Positions 10,608 through 19,070 of a stretch of 64,000 nt of DNA are shown here, one piece after another. Source of the DNA: Chitinophagaceae bacterium UBA1930. Its GTDB lineage: Bacteria > Bacteroidota > Bacteroidia > Chitinophagales > Chitinophagaceae. A model generated the notes under the pieces. The model was not told the origin of the DNA. It ran no database searches and saw only the letters and a list, made by a program, of their open reading frames with translations. The stretch covers positions 1,488,868 to 1,552,867 of the forward strand of contig DDFK01000002.1 in NCBI GenBank assembly GCA_002337145.1. Reading direction: 5' to 3'. The first letter of the stretch is position 1. Each line of letters begins with the position of its first letter. The position numbers and the translations under genes are program-made.

Positions 10608-11099
10608 TTATTTGGCAATATCCACCTCGTTCTCGTAGGCATAATCAACCAACAGATTGCTTTTGTTATCGGCAGCAGTAGTGGCCAGTTCATCGCAACG
10701 GTTATTGAAAGGGTTATTGGCATGTCCTTTAACCCATTGGAATTTTACTTTAAAATCCTTTGACAGTTTATAGTACTGCAGCCATAGGTCTTTGTTCTTT
10801 TTGCCACCTTTAAAATCATTGCGTACCCAGCCATCCAGCCATTTTTTTTCCACGCTGTCCACAACATATTTACTGTCGGTAAAAATGGTAAGCGGAATGT
10901 TTTTTTTGATAAGCGTCTGCAGTGCCACGATTACTGCCATCAATTCCATCCTGTTGTTGGTGGTTAAGCGGTAGCCGGCAGAAATTTCCTTTCGCTTGTC
11001 GCCCCACATCAGCAATACGCCATAGCCGCCCGGGCCGGGGTTGCCCCTGCTTGCACCATCTGTATAAATATGTAATGCGTTGGATTGTTGTTCAGTCAT
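10608..11099 (-). CDS. rnhA: Ribonuclease HI
   Basis: This 163-residue enzyme degrades the RNA strand of RNA:DNA hybrids. The catalytic carboxylates can be placed at D14 (TDGASRGN), E52 (NNRMEL), D75 (FTDSKYV) and D136 (NRCDELA), with H126 in KGHANN. A longer in-frame ORF begins at 11153, but its first 18 residues run into the structured intergenic repeat and have no family match, so the ATG at 11099 (MTEQQSN) is chosen. The length agrees with bacterial RNase HI, which is about 155 residues. Confidence 0.93.
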   Translation of the reverse strand: MTEQQSNALHIYTDGASRGNPGPGGYGVLLMWGDKRKEISAGYRLTTNNRMELMAVIVALQTLIKKNIPLTIFTDSKYVVDSVEKKWLDGWVRNDFKGGKKNKDLWLQYYKLSKDFKVKFQWVKGHANNPFNNRCDELATTAADNKSNLLVDYAYENEVDIAK

Positions 11100-11129
11100 T
11101 TGTTTGTTTTGTAACCGGCTATAGAATAA

Positions 11130-11197
11130 GGTTGGGCTGCATGGGCGTCGCACCCATCAGCAATGGAATGCCCATCGTCATGCTCCATTCACCAACC
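11130..11197. repeat. Structured intergenic element with core GGCGTCGCACCCAT (copy 1)
   Basis: The core GGCGTCGCACCCAT lies at 11144-11157. The surrounding bases can fold as a three-way junction: outer stem GGTTGG (11130-11135) with CCAACC (11192-11197); first arm GCTG plus ATGGG (11136-11145) with CCCAT plus CAGC (11153-11161); second arm AATGGA (11162-11167) with TCCATT (11184-11189). It lies between rnhA and smpB. Three more copies of the core occur at 16321, 27545 and 29524. Confidence 0.6.
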
Positions 11198-11247
11198 GTC
11201 TTTGTATTATATAGTGGTCTAAGTACTTGCCACAAAACCAGTGGCAG

Positions 11248-11688
11248 TTATGGTTTGTAATTCTTTATTTCCCTGCTGGTATCACGTTGCTTAATGGTTT
11301 CCCTTTTGTCGTAATTCTTCTTACCCTTGGCCAAACCAATTTCAACTTTCACGTAATTCTTTTCGTTCAGGAAAACCTTTAGGGGCACAATGGTAAGGCC
11401 TTTGTCCTTTAGTTTGTTGCTCAGTTTGTTCAGTTCCCTTCTGTTCAGTAAAAGTTTGCGGTCATGCACTGCAATATGGTTATTGCTGGTGCCATGCGAG
11501 TATTCGGCAATGTACAGGCCACGCACCCATAACTCTTTATTCTCGAACATGCAGAATGCATCGTTGAAGCTTACTTTGCCATCACGAATACTTTTTACTT
11601 CGGTACCCAACAAGGCAATGCCTGCAACATACTTATCTTCTATAAAGTAGTTGTAATAAGCCTGCCTATTGTTCATTTCTTTTGCCAT
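11248..11688 (-). CDS. smpB: SsrA-binding protein SmpB
   Basis: This 146-residue RNA-binding protein escorts tmRNA to stalled ribosomes for trans-translation. Family landmarks are GIALLGTEVKSIRDGKVSFNDAF near the N-terminus, LLLNRRELNKL in the middle, the VPLKVFLNEKNYVKVEI strand and the basic tail GKKNYDKRETIKQRD. The length is typical. It is preceded by the accD terminator, so it appears to have its own promoter in the short 11689-11741 gap, although no clear -7 element was found there. Confidence 0.95.
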   Translation of the reverse strand: MAKEMNNRQAYYNYFIEDKYVAGIALLGTEVKSIRDGKVSFNDAFCMFENKELWVRGLYIAEYSHGTSNNHIAVHDRKLLLNRRELNKLSNKLKDKGLTIVPLKVFLNEKNYVKVEIGLAKGKKNYDKRETIKQRDTSREIKNYKP

Positions 11689-11699
11689 AATACAAAAAG

Positions 11700-11725
11700 T
11701 GCCAGCTATTGGTTAGATGCTGGCA
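11700..11725 (-). terminator. Intrinsic terminator of accD
   Basis: TGCCAGC (11700-11706) and GCTGGCA (11719-11725) form a perfect 7-bp stem. Read on the minus strand the stem is followed by CTTTTTG. It sits 17 nt after the accD stop codon and just upstream of smpB. Confidence 0.6.
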
Positions 11726-11741
11726 TTTTACATTTAGTTTT

Positions 11742-12677
11742 TTAATTCCTAAACAGCTTAATCACCTGTGCCAATTTATCTTTCAACTGCTTCCTGTCCA
11801 CTATAAAATCGAGGAAGCCATGTTCCAGCAAAAACTCGCTTCGTTGGAAACCTTCAGGGAGGTCTTTTTTAATGGTCTCTTTAATTACACGTGGACCAGC
11901 AAAACCAATCAATGCACCGGGTTCTGCAATATTCAAATCACCCAGCATACCAAAACTGGCAGATATACCACCAAAAGTAGGATCGGTCAATAACGATATA
12001 TAAGGCAGTTTTGCATCACTCAGTTGCGATAGCTTGCCACTTGTTTTTGCCAATTGCAATAAACTAAAGGCACTCTCCATCATTCTTGCACCCCCACTTT
12101 TGCTGATAACCAGGTAGGGGAGTTTATGCTCTATACAATAGGTAACTGCACGGCTGAATTTTTCGCCCATCACACTGCCCAGGCTACCACCAATAAATTC
12201 AAAATCCATACAAGCAATTACCAGCCCTTCGCCATGCACTTTACCTACAGCCACACGCATGCTGTCCTTTAAATCGGTTTTTGCATGTATTTCATCCAAA
12301 CGTTTCTGGTAAGGTTTCAAATCGGTAAATCCTAAGAAATCCTTGCTCACAATATTATCGAACAAGAAGGAGTAGCTGCCTTCGTCAAAAATGTATTCAA
12401 AATATTCATCGCTGCCAATACGGTGGTGGTAGTTGCATTTTGGGCATACATACTTGTTCTCTTCAAGCTCCGATGTGGTTTGTATAAAATTGCATTGTGG
12501 GCATTTGTTCCACAGGCCTTCCGGGGTTTCCTTTTTGTCTGATGTCTGTGTGGTGATGCCTTTGCGGCGGCGCTGGAACCATTTGGGTTTTATCTCTCCA
12601 CCTGCAGTGGGTATCACAGCTTCTTCGCCAGACAAACTTGTTTCTATATCAATAGCTTCTTCATTCGTTTTTTTCAT
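11742..12677 (-). CDS. accD: Acetyl-CoA carboxylase carboxyltransferase subunit beta
   Basis: This 311-residue subunit transfers the carboxyl group from biotin to acetyl-CoA, making malonyl-CoA for fatty acid synthesis. A four-cysteine zinc finger is visible (CPQC at C59/C62, CPKC at C78/C81), followed by the crotonase-fold core with VISKSGGARMMES and TDPTFGGISASFGMLGD. An in-frame TTG lies at 12704, but a TAATTTTG promoter element at 12712-12719 is so close that the ATG at 12677 is the better start. accA is not in the window. The gene stands alone between its promoter and the terminator at 11700-11725. Confidence 0.95.
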   Translation of the reverse strand: MKKTNEEAIDIETSLSGEEAVIPTAGGEIKPKWFQRRRKGITTQTSDKKETPEGLWNKCPQCNFIQTTSELEENKYVCPKCNYHHRIGSDEYFEYIFDEGSYSFLFDNIVSKDFLGFTDLKPYQKRLDEIHAKTDLKDSMRVAVGKVHGEGLVIACMDFEFIGGSLGSVMGEKFSRAVTYCIEHKLPYLVISKSGGARMMESAFSLLQLAKTSGKLSQLSDAKLPYISLLTDPTFGGISASFGMLGDLNIAEPGALIGFAGPRVIKETIKKDLPEGFQRSEFLLEHGFLDFIVDRKQLKDKLAQVIKLFRN

Positions 12678-12711
12678 GACTATACTTTCAATTGGGGTGG
12701 GCAAGTTAAGG

Positions 12712-12719
12712 CAAAATTA
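12712..12719 (-). promoter_or_regulatory. -7 element upstream of accD
   Basis: Read on the minus strand the sequence is TAATTTTG, matching TAnnTTTG. It lies 34 nt upstream of the accD ATG. No clear -33 element was found. Confidence 0.45.
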
Positions 12720-12789
12720 TTTTAGGCATCTTGCTGTGGAAAAAGCCGGGTTTCCCAGCAAGATATCCAACCATTGTACCAATAAAAAA

Positions 12790-12819
12790 ATTACCCCATA
12801 TTGTAGAATACAGGGTAAT
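12790..12819 (-). terminator. Intrinsic terminator of the aldolase gene
   Basis: ATTACCC (12790-12796) pairs with GGGTAAT (12813-12819). On the minus strand the stem is followed by seven T residues. It lies 22 nt after the stop codon of the aldolase gene. Confidence 0.7.
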
Positions 12820-12841
12820 ATTTATATTGGCTATCAATATT

Positions 12842-13915
12842 TTATGCATTACGGTTGACACAGTTCAAGTCTTCGAAGGCCACTTCAAGGCGTTTAATGA
12901 AGTTTTCTTCGCCTTTACGTAACCATACACGTGGGTCGTAATGTTTCTTGTTTGGCTTATCGGCACCTTCAGGATTGCCCAACTGGCCCTGTAAATAGCC
13001 TTCGTTCTTTTTGTAATTGTCCAGTATCCCTTCCCAGAAAGCCCATTGCAAATCGGTATCTATGTTCATTTTTATTGCACCATAGCCGATTGCTTCACGT
13101 ATCTGGTGCTGTGGCGAACCGCTACCGCCGTGAAAAACAAAATACACAGGTTTGGAACCTGGTGCCAATCCTAATTCCTTTTCAAGGAAGATCTGGCTAT
13201 TGTTCAAAATTTCTGGTCTTAACTCAACATTGCCCGGTTTGTACACACCATGCACATTGCCAAAAGCAGCAGCAATAGTAAATAGATCACCTATTTTTTT
13301 AAGTTCTTTGTAAGAGTAGGCCACATCTGCAGGCTGTGTGTAGAGTTTCTCGTTTTCCACATCGCTGTTGTCCACACCGTCTTCCTCACCACCGGTAACA
13401 CCCAGTTCAATTTCTATACCCATGCCCAGTGGCTGCATGCGTTTATAGAATTCAACGGAAGTGTGTATGTTTTCTTCAATTGGTTCTTCGGACAAATCCA
13501 GCATGTGCGAACTGAATAGGGGCTGGCCTTTTTCCTTAAAATATTGTTCGCCGGCATCAATCAGTCCACTAACCCAAGGCAGCCATTTTTTTGCTGCGTG
13601 GTCCGTATGTAATACCACAGGTACCCCGTATGCTTTTGCCACGTTGTGAATGTGCAGTGCACCAGAAATACCACCCAGTATATTGCCTTGTAAATTGTCG
13701 TTTGGCATTCCCTTGCCGGCAATGAACTGTGCACCACCATTGGAGAATTGTATAATAACAGGTGAGTTTACTTTTGCTGCGGTTTCCAAGGTTGCGTTGA
13801 TGGTGTTGCTACCAATGGTATTAACAGCAGGCAATGCAAACTGGTTGTCTTTGGCATCCTGGTACAATGCCTTTAATTCTTCGCCAAATACTACTCCCGG
13901 TTTATACTTCTTCAT
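12842..13915 (-). CDS. fbaA: Class II fructose-bisphosphate aldolase
   Basis: This 357-residue enzyme cleaves fructose 1,6-bisphosphate to glyceraldehyde 3-phosphate and dihydroxyacetone phosphate. The zinc-binding VLHTDH (D105, H106), the NVHGVYKPG loop and FHGGSGS phosphate-binding loop are all present, as is KMNIDTDLQWAFW. Length and motifs fit the long, E. coli FbaA-like class IIA form. It is a single gene with its own terminator. Confidence 0.95.
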   Translation of the reverse strand: MKKYKPGVVFGEELKALYQDAKDNQFALPAVNTIGSNTINATLETAAKVNSPVIIQFSNGGAQFIAGKGMPNDNLQGNILGGISGALHIHNVAKAYGVPVVLHTDHAAKKWLPWVSGLIDAGEQYFKEKGQPLFSSHMLDLSEEPIEENIHTSVEFYKRMQPLGMGIEIELGVTGGEEDGVDNSDVENEKLYTQPADVAYSYKELKKIGDLFTIAAAFGNVHGVYKPGNVELRPEILNNSQIFLEKELGLAPGSKPVYFVFHGGSGSPQHQIREAIGYGAIKMNIDTDLQWAFWEGILDNYKKNEGYLQGQLGNPEGADKPNKKHYDPRVWLRKGEENFIKRLEVAFEDLNCVNRNA

Positions 13916-13987
13916 GTGGAATCGTTTTAATGATGTGTTTGGTAATTTAGTTGCAATTAATTTGGGATGGCAATATACGTGTTGATG

Positions 13988-14836
13988 TCAAATTTTATGC
14001 ATACAAACGGCCATTAGTTTTTGAAAATATTTTGGTGACGCTATCAGCCTGCTTCCGTACCAACTGAACATTTCACCATCAACCAATAAAACCTTGGCTT
14101 GTGGAACCTGTGCCTGTATTTCATCCAAATGCTTTTGTTTAAAAGGGTAGGGCTCAGATGATAAAAAGATGAACTGTGGCTGGCGGGCTTTTATTTCATC
14201 GATACTGGTTTCGGGGTAACGTTCTTTGTCTGCAAAAATATTTTGGAAACCAGCTTGTTGCAGCATACTGTTGATGAATGTATCGCAACCGGTTGTCATG
14301 TAGGGATTTTGCCAAATGAGGTAACAGGCAGTATTGGGTTGAAGGTTTGAGGTTTCGTGTTTAAGGTTATTGAACCCTGCTTTTATTTTATCGCAGATCA
14401 ATTGCGACTGATTAGTCGTTCCTGTTAACTGCCCAATATCTTCAATCATTTGTAAGGCATCATCCAAAGTATTCACATCAGTTAACCAAACCGGAGCAAT
14501 AAGTTCCAATGCTTCAATTTGCTGTTTTATATTTTCTTCTTTGTTGGCAATGATCAAATCGGGGTTCAGTGATTTGATTTTTTCAATGTCCACATCCTTT
14601 GTACCGCCAATCCTGGTCTTGCTCCTGAACCATTCGTTTGGATGGATGCAGAATTTAGTGATGCCAATTACTCTATCATCCAATCCAAGATCAAACAGTA
14701 ATTCTGTTTGGGAGGGGACAAGTGAAACGATTTTTTGTGGTTGAGTAGGTAAATCAATCAGCTTGTTAAAAGCAGGACAAAAGAGAGGTTGACGATTTGC
14801 GACAACCTCTGTATGTTTAATTGCATTGTTATCCAT
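13988..14836 (-). CDS. Periplasmic-binding-fold protein, BtuF/helical-backbone receptor type, no signal peptide
   Basis: This 282-residue protein has the COG0614 fold that usually binds cobalamin or iron-siderophore outside the inner membrane: KIVSLVPSQTELLFDLGL, DRVIGITKFCIHP, IKSLNPDLIIANKEEN and a C-terminal LVDGEMFSWYGSRL. There is no hydrophobic signal peptide or lipobox at the visible start (MDNNAIKHTEVV), and the frame does not extend to one. It may therefore work in the cytoplasm or be a variant with another role. It begins 12 nt downstream of the cystathionine beta-synthase-like gene and is probably cotranscribed with it. The ligand is unknown. Confidence 0.78.
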   Translation of the reverse strand: MDNNAIKHTEVVANRQPLFCPAFNKLIDLPTQPQKIVSLVPSQTELLFDLGLDDRVIGITKFCIHPNEWFRSKTRIGGTKDVDIEKIKSLNPDLIIANKEENIKQQIEALELIAPVWLTDVNTLDDALQMIEDIGQLTGTTNQSQLICDKIKAGFNNLKHETSNLQPNTACYLIWQNPYMTTGCDTFINSMLQQAGFQNIFADKERYPETSIDEIKARQPQFIFLSSEPYPFKQKHLDEIQAQVPQAKVLLVDGEMFSWYGSRLIASPKYFQKLMAVCMHKI

Positions 14837-14848
14837 TCAGTCCATTCA

Positions 14849-16207
14849 TTATTTCGCTAAACTCTGTATCACATCATACTTTGTTACAATATGGTAGTCG
14901 CCTTTATCGTCTTTGGCCAGTACGGCACCATTTTCTTTGGAAATAAGTGTTCCTAAATTTTCGACAGAAGTAGAAAATTCCACAATCGGAAAAGCATGCT
15001 CAATCACACTTGCCACCGTTTCGTTCTTGATCTCGGGATTACTGAATATTTTCTGGAACAGACCGCTCTCACTTAAGGAGCCTACCATTTCGTTATCCTT
15101 TACCACGGGTATCTGTTCAATATCGTATTTCTTCATCAGTTCCACAGCATCAGCAACAGTGGTGGTTGGTTCTACAGTAATCAGCTTCTTGCCTGCACGT
15201 CCGCTAACAATATCCTTAAAGGTCTTTACATCCAAAAAGCCACGTTCCATCATCCATTGGTCATTGTATATCTTGCCAACATAGCGGCTGCCATGGTCAT
15301 GAAAGATGCACACTACCAAGTCATCTTTTTTCAAAGTATTTTTCAACTGCATCAAACCTTGCACACAAGAACCTGCACTGTAACCACAAAACAGGCCTTC
15401 TTCCTTTGCAATGCGGCGGGCCATAATTGCACCATCCTTATCCGTAACCTGTTCAAATGCATCAATAACGCTCATGTCGTAGTTCTCGGGCACAAAATCC
15501 TCACCAAAGCCTTCACTTATATAAGGGTGCACTTCGTTCATGTCAATCTCGCCTGTATTGTAATACTTGGTAAGCAAAGAGCCATACACATCAATGGCCC
15601 AGATTTTAATGTTCGGATTTTTTTCTTTCAGGTACATCGCCGTTCCCGTAATGGTGCCGCCCGTACCTGCCGTACAAACCAGGTGCGTTATTTTACCATC
15701 CGTCTGCTCCCAAATTTCAGGTCCGGTACTTTCATAATGTGCCTGGCGATTGGCCAGGTTATCGTACTGGTTCATGTACATGGAGTTCGGTATCTCCTTA
15801 CCCAAACGCTTAGCAACACTGTAATAGCTTTTAGGGTCTTCAGGCAATACGTTGGTCGGACAAACAATCACATCTGCACCAACGGCTTTTAGAATATCCG
15901 CTTTCTCCTTGCTCTGTTTATCGGTGGTAACAAAAATACATTTATAGCCTTTTACACAGGCCGCCAATGCAAGTCCCATCCCGGTGTTGCCACTGGTTCC
16001 TTCTATGATTGTTCCGCCGGGTTTCAGTTTGCCTTCAGCTTCGGCCACTTCAACCATCTTTAGTGCCATACGGTCCTTGATGGAGTTGCCCGGGTTAAAA
16101 TAGTCCACTTTTGCAAGAACGGTGCAGGGAAAATCCTTGGTTATTTTGTTCAGCCTGATCAAAGGGGTATTGCCTATTGTTTCCAGTATATTGTTCTTGA
16201 TGTCCAT
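14849..16207 (-). CDS. Cystathionine beta-synthase-like PLP enzyme with two CBS domains
   Basis: This 452-residue enzyme has a fold-type II PLP domain (about 1-320) and a CBS-domain pair (about 335-452). The PLP lysine is K44 in GNSIKDRM, and the phosphate loop GTSGNTG is at 70-76. SAGSCVQG and the later FHDHGSRYVGKIYND are shared with cystathionine beta-synthases more than with plain CysK. The reaction is likely serine plus homocysteine to cystathionine, or cysteine synthesis from an activated serine; sequence alone does not decide. It heads a two-gene operon with the receptor-like protein. Confidence 0.87.
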   Translation of the reverse strand: MDIKNNILETIGNTPLIRLNKITKDFPCTVLAKVDYFNPGNSIKDRMALKMVEVAEAEGKLKPGGTIIEGTSGNTGMGLALAACVKGYKCIFVTTDKQSKEKADILKAVGADVIVCPTNVLPEDPKSYYSVAKRLGKEIPNSMYMNQYDNLANRQAHYESTGPEIWEQTDGKITHLVCTAGTGGTITGTAMYLKEKNPNIKIWAIDVYGSLLTKYYNTGEIDMNEVHPYISEGFGEDFVPENYDMSVIDAFEQVTDKDGAIMARRIAKEEGLFCGYSAGSCVQGLMQLKNTLKKDDLVVCIFHDHGSRYVGKIYNDQWMMERGFLDVKTFKDIVSGRAGKKLITVEPTTTVADAVELMKKYDIEQIPVVKDNEMVGSLSESGLFQKIFSNPEIKNETVASVIEHAFPIVEFSTSVENLGTLISKENGAVLAKDDKGDYHIVTKYDVIQSLAK

Positions 16208-16225
16208 TGCAAAAATTTATTTCTG

Positions 16226-16254
16226 CAAATGTAGGTTTTTGAAGATGCTAACAA
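16226..16254 (-). promoter_or_regulatory. Promoter of the CBS-like gene
   Basis: On the minus strand TTG (16252-16254) is followed after 18 nt by TACATTTG (16226-16233), which fits the Bacteroidota -33/-7 pattern. The start codon is 18 nt downstream of the -7 element. Confidence 0.55.
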
Positions 16255-16303
16255 TTGATAGTTTCTGAAATAGGACAAAAAAATTGTTGCACCAACAGCA
16301 GGA

Positions 16304-16380
16304 TGCAAGTGAGCTGTATAGGCGTCGCACCCATGTGCCAAAGTATGTCATTCGGCTTTTATAGAAGCGAAGTCCTTGCA
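16304..16380. repeat. Structured intergenic element with core GGCGTCGCACCCAT (copy 2)
   Basis: The core is at 16321-16334. TGCAAG (16304-16309) pairs with CTTGCA (16375-16380), and just inside, GCTgTATA can pair with TATAgaAGC. The core is followed by GTGC, where copies 1 and 4 have CAGC. It lies between divergent genes. Confidence 0.55.
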
Positions 16381-16520
16381 CACCGGGAATGGGTTATATA
16401 GATTGGTTGGCATGATGGTTTTCAATTTCACTATTTCGATTTACGGAGTATCCGCCATATCATGTACCAATGGTTTTTGCTATTCACTAAAATCCGCTTA
16501 TTTCGTATTTTAAATACAAC

Positions 16521-18122
16521 ATGGAAATTACTTGTAGCCATATACCTTACCAGCAGACCGGATTTTTTTCTAAAATTGTGATTGATTATTTGGAAGGACA
16601 GGAGCAGCTAAAACCTTTTTACAAACACCCGGTTTCTATGGATGGTATTAAAGCTGCCATTGAAGCAAGAAAGAATTTTGCAACTAACCGTGAGCTATTG
16701 GTAACCGAACTACAAAAGCAATATGAAGGGCTACCCTTATCCGAAAAACAACAGGCCAGCCTGGCTTCCCTTTTAAGTAATGATACATTTACCATAACAA
16801 CCGCACACCAGCCCAATATTTTTACAGGCCCGCTATATTTTATCTACAAGATTGTACATGCCATAAAACTGGCAGATGAGTTAAGGAAGCAGTTACCGCA
16901 ATACAATTTTGTGCCGGTATATTATATGGGCAGCGAAGATGCAGATTTGGACGAGCTGGGTTTTATCAATTTAAATGGGGAGAAACTTGTTTGGCAAACT
17001 GCCCAAACCGGAGCAGTGGGAAGGATGGTGGTTGATAAAAATTTAGTAAGTTTAATAGAAAATATTGGTGGGCAAATAAATGTAAATCAATATGGTGTAC
17101 AACTTACTGATTTATTTAAAAGATGCTATGCACTAGGTAAGACCATTCAACAGGCTACATTGGAACTGGTGAATAGCTTATTTGGAGAATTGGGGTTATT
17201 AGTGCTCATTCCGGATAATGCGGCCTTAAAAAGAAGTTTTGAGTCCATTATTGAACAGGAAATCAGTAATCAGTTTTCGTATAAAGCTGTAAAACAGACA
17301 ATTAATGAACTTGGACAACATTATAAAGTTCAGGCTGGTGGAAGAGAATTAAATCTATTTTATTTAATTGATAATAAACGAGAACGTATTGAAATTAAAG
17401 GAGTTAATTATGTTATTGTAGATTTAAATATTGAATGGACACAAGAAGAAATATTAGCAGAATTAAGGCAGTTTCCCGAACGTTTCAGTGCCAATGTAAT
17501 TCTTAGGGGCGTATTCCAGGAAACGGTTTTGCCCAATATTGCATTTATTGGCGGAGGAGGAGAGCTTGCTTATTGGTTGGAACTTAAAAAAGTGTTTGAA
17601 ACTGCTAATGTGCCTTACCCAATGTTACTGTTACGGAACTCTTTTTTACTTATAGATAGTAAGTATAAGCAATTGATTGACAAATTAAATTTAAGTATTA
17701 CTGATATTTTTAAACAAGAATTGGACCTCATCAATGACCTTGTTAAAGAGCACTCTACCAATCAACTTTTATTAAAACCCGAGAAAGAAGAACTTGCAAT
17801 ATTTTATAACAAGTTAAAACAGCTTGCCCAAGCAGTTGATACAAGCCTGGTGGAGCATACAGAAGCTTTACAAGTGAAAGCCCTGAAAAGGATAGAAGGG
17901 CTTGAGAAAAAACTCCTGCGTGCCGAAAAAAGAAAATTCGATGAGCAATCCAGACAAGTACATACATTAAAGCAGTCGTTGTTCCCCAATAACAGCCTGC
18001 AGGAACGTGTCGACAATTTTTCTACCTATTATTCAAAGGAAGGTGATAATTGGATTAAAAATCTCTATGAAGCCAGCGAAGCTTTAAAGGGATCTTTTAT
18101 TGTTTTATCACAGCAGGAGTAA
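16521..18122 (+). CDS. bshC: Bacillithiol biosynthesis cysteine-adding enzyme BshC
   Basis: This 533-residue protein matches BshC in length and motifs: TTAHQPNIFTGPLYFIYK near residue 95, the YYMGSEDADLDELG loop, LRGVFQETVLPNIAFIGGGGELAYW and a C-terminal coiled-coil rich in Leu, Lys and Glu (about 440-500). It would catalyse the last step of bacillithiol synthesis, adding cysteine to GlcN-malate. bshA and bshB are not in the window, which is usual because they are often unlinked. The start ATG follows an AT-rich leader; no upstream in-frame start is apparent. Confidence 0.93.
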   Translation: MEITCSHIPYQQTGFFSKIVIDYLEGQEQLKPFYKHPVSMDGIKAAIEARKNFATNRELLVTELQKQYEGLPLSEKQQASLASLLSNDTFTITTAHQPNIFTGPLYFIYKIVHAIKLADELRKQLPQYNFVPVYYMGSEDADLDELGFINLNGEKLVWQTAQTGAVGRMVVDKNLVSLIENIGGQINVNQYGVQLTDLFKRCYALGKTIQQATLELVNSLFGELGLLVLIPDNAALKRSFESIIEQEISNQFSYKAVKQTINELGQHYKVQAGGRELNLFYLIDNKRERIEIKGVNYVIVDLNIEWTQEEILAELRQFPERFSANVILRGVFQETVLPNIAFIGGGGELAYWLELKKVFETANVPYPMLLLRNSFLLIDSKYKQLIDKLNLSITDIFKQELDLINDLVKEHSTNQLLLKPEKEELAIFYNKLKQLAQAVDTSLVEHTEALQVKALKRIEGLEKKLLRAEKRKFDEQSRQVHTLKQSLFPNNSLQERVDNFSTYYSKEGDNWIKNLYEASEALKGSFIVLSQQE

Positions 18123-18237
18123 GAATCGTTTTGGTGTAACGAATGAAATGATTTCAATAATTCATTACTTAACATAATATTAATTATAGGGTAGTTGAAA
18201 CTGCAATTTTATGATTATCAATCAATTACCTTAATAG

Positions 18238-18672
18238 CTAAGCCAGTTTCGGGTGTTTATAGAATGATTGATTATTGTCAAACAGATATCTATACGTTGC
18301 AAGCCGACGGGTACGCACACATCCCATATTATGGGCTATGTTAATCATTTTAGGATTAAAATCGCCAATCCACTGCAATTCAATATCGTTGTATTTCGTT
18401 CCATTATTAATGGCTTCCAAAACATTTACAGCCATAAAAGCATCTATGCCCTGGTTTTGAAATTCGGGAATTATGCCAAATAAAACGCCTACCAGTTTGC
18501 GGCTTGGGCGGACCTTTGTAAGCATTAAAAATTTGGCGATCTGCAGAAACCCAAATTTTCCTTTCAATGATTTGAAATATGGATTTAAATCAGGCAGGTT
18601 TAACCAGGCGTAAATATCAACAAACAGTTTACGGTGATAGCGAATGATTCGTTGACCGGCACTTGACATATT
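18238..18672 (-). pseudogene. C-terminal fragment of a GNAT-like protein
   Basis: The frame is open to 18705, but similarity to a Bacteroidota GNAT-type protein family (about 370 residues, from memory) covers only its last 120-140 residues: WLNLPDLN, LFGIIPEFQNQGIDAFM (the acetyl-CoA-binding region) and HNMGCVRTRRLATYRYLF. The N-terminal two thirds are missing and the upstream sequence belongs to another gene in a different frame. It is most simply a deletion remnant. A short functional acetyltransferase cannot be excluded because the remaining frame is intact. Confidence 0.5.
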
Positions 18673-18836
18673 GCCAATACATTGGATAACCAGTAACCTG
18701 ACCAAAAGAAGAGAAACATACCAAAAAAGATATTCGCCTTTTTATTTACGTTTATCGGGTTAATCAATACAATAAAAGATAGAAGGGTCAGACTGCCGTA
18801 TATTAAGGAGATGACAAATTTTTGGAGATTTTCCAT
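18600..18836 (-). pseudogene. N-terminal fragment of a membrane-anchored AraC-type regulator
   Basis: The 78-residue ORF starts with MENLQKF and has two hydrophobic helices around INPINVNKKANIFFGMFLFF. This pattern is the beginning of Bacteroidota regulators that have a multi-helix membrane domain followed by an AraC HTH. Family resemblance ends near 18672 (after WLSNVLAI); the remainder is out of frame with, and overlaps, the GNAT fragment. The HTH part is absent. It looks like the left half of a gene lost in the same deletion that truncated the GNAT gene. Confidence 0.45.
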
Positions 18837-19028
18837 TAAAATTTATATACACATTTTAAAACAAGTAACGATCAATTGATGTGGCTCACCGGTTGGCAAG
18901 TTAAAGATGAAAGTATTCAAAACAAAGAAGCTGGGTACCCAATCCCGCCCCTACCCCTACCAACACCGCACAGTAAACCCGGATTCTTTCATTCAATCAA
19001 ACAACCGTATGTAAAGCTTAATAAAAAA

Positions 19029-19049
19029 GCCACTGAAATTATCAGTGGC
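19029..19049. terminator. Intrinsic terminator after the first T9SS/small-CTERM cassette
   Basis: GCCACTGA (19029-19036) and TCAGTGGC (19042-19049) form a perfect 8-bp stem with a 5-nt loop. It has a T6 run on the minus side and TCTTTT on the plus side, so it could act in both directions. It ends the minus-strand unit 19071-22916. Confidence 0.8.
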
Positions 19050-19070
19050 TCTTTTATTATATAGCTTATT

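Larger units (their letters stand above)
16208..16520. other. Divergent intergenic region between CBS-like gene and bshC
   Basis: This 313-nt region holds the promoter of the CBS-like gene at its left end and the second copy of the GGCGTCGCACCCAT element near 16321. The right-hand part, upstream of bshC, is AT-rich without a convincing TAnnTTTG element. No ORF or RNA gene was recognised. Confidence 0.5.

Noticed and set aside
11130..11197. Cloverleaf-like folding that suggested a tRNA
   Set aside because: It has only three stems, no T-loop (TTC) or CCA-end sequence, and its core recurs at three other intergenic places.
12678..12704. Longer AccD starting from TTG at 12704
   Set aside because: A TAATTTTG promoter element lies only 8 nt upstream of it, and the ATG at 12677 fits the family start.
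15257..15892. 211-codon plus-strand ORF opposite the CBS-like gene
   Set aside because: It lies wholly inside a well-supported conserved gene on the other strand and its product resembles no family.
18876..19064. 62-codon plus-strand ORF between the gene remnants and the first small CTERM gene
   Set aside because: It runs into the terminator hairpin, has low-complexity proline-rich content and no recognisable start signal.
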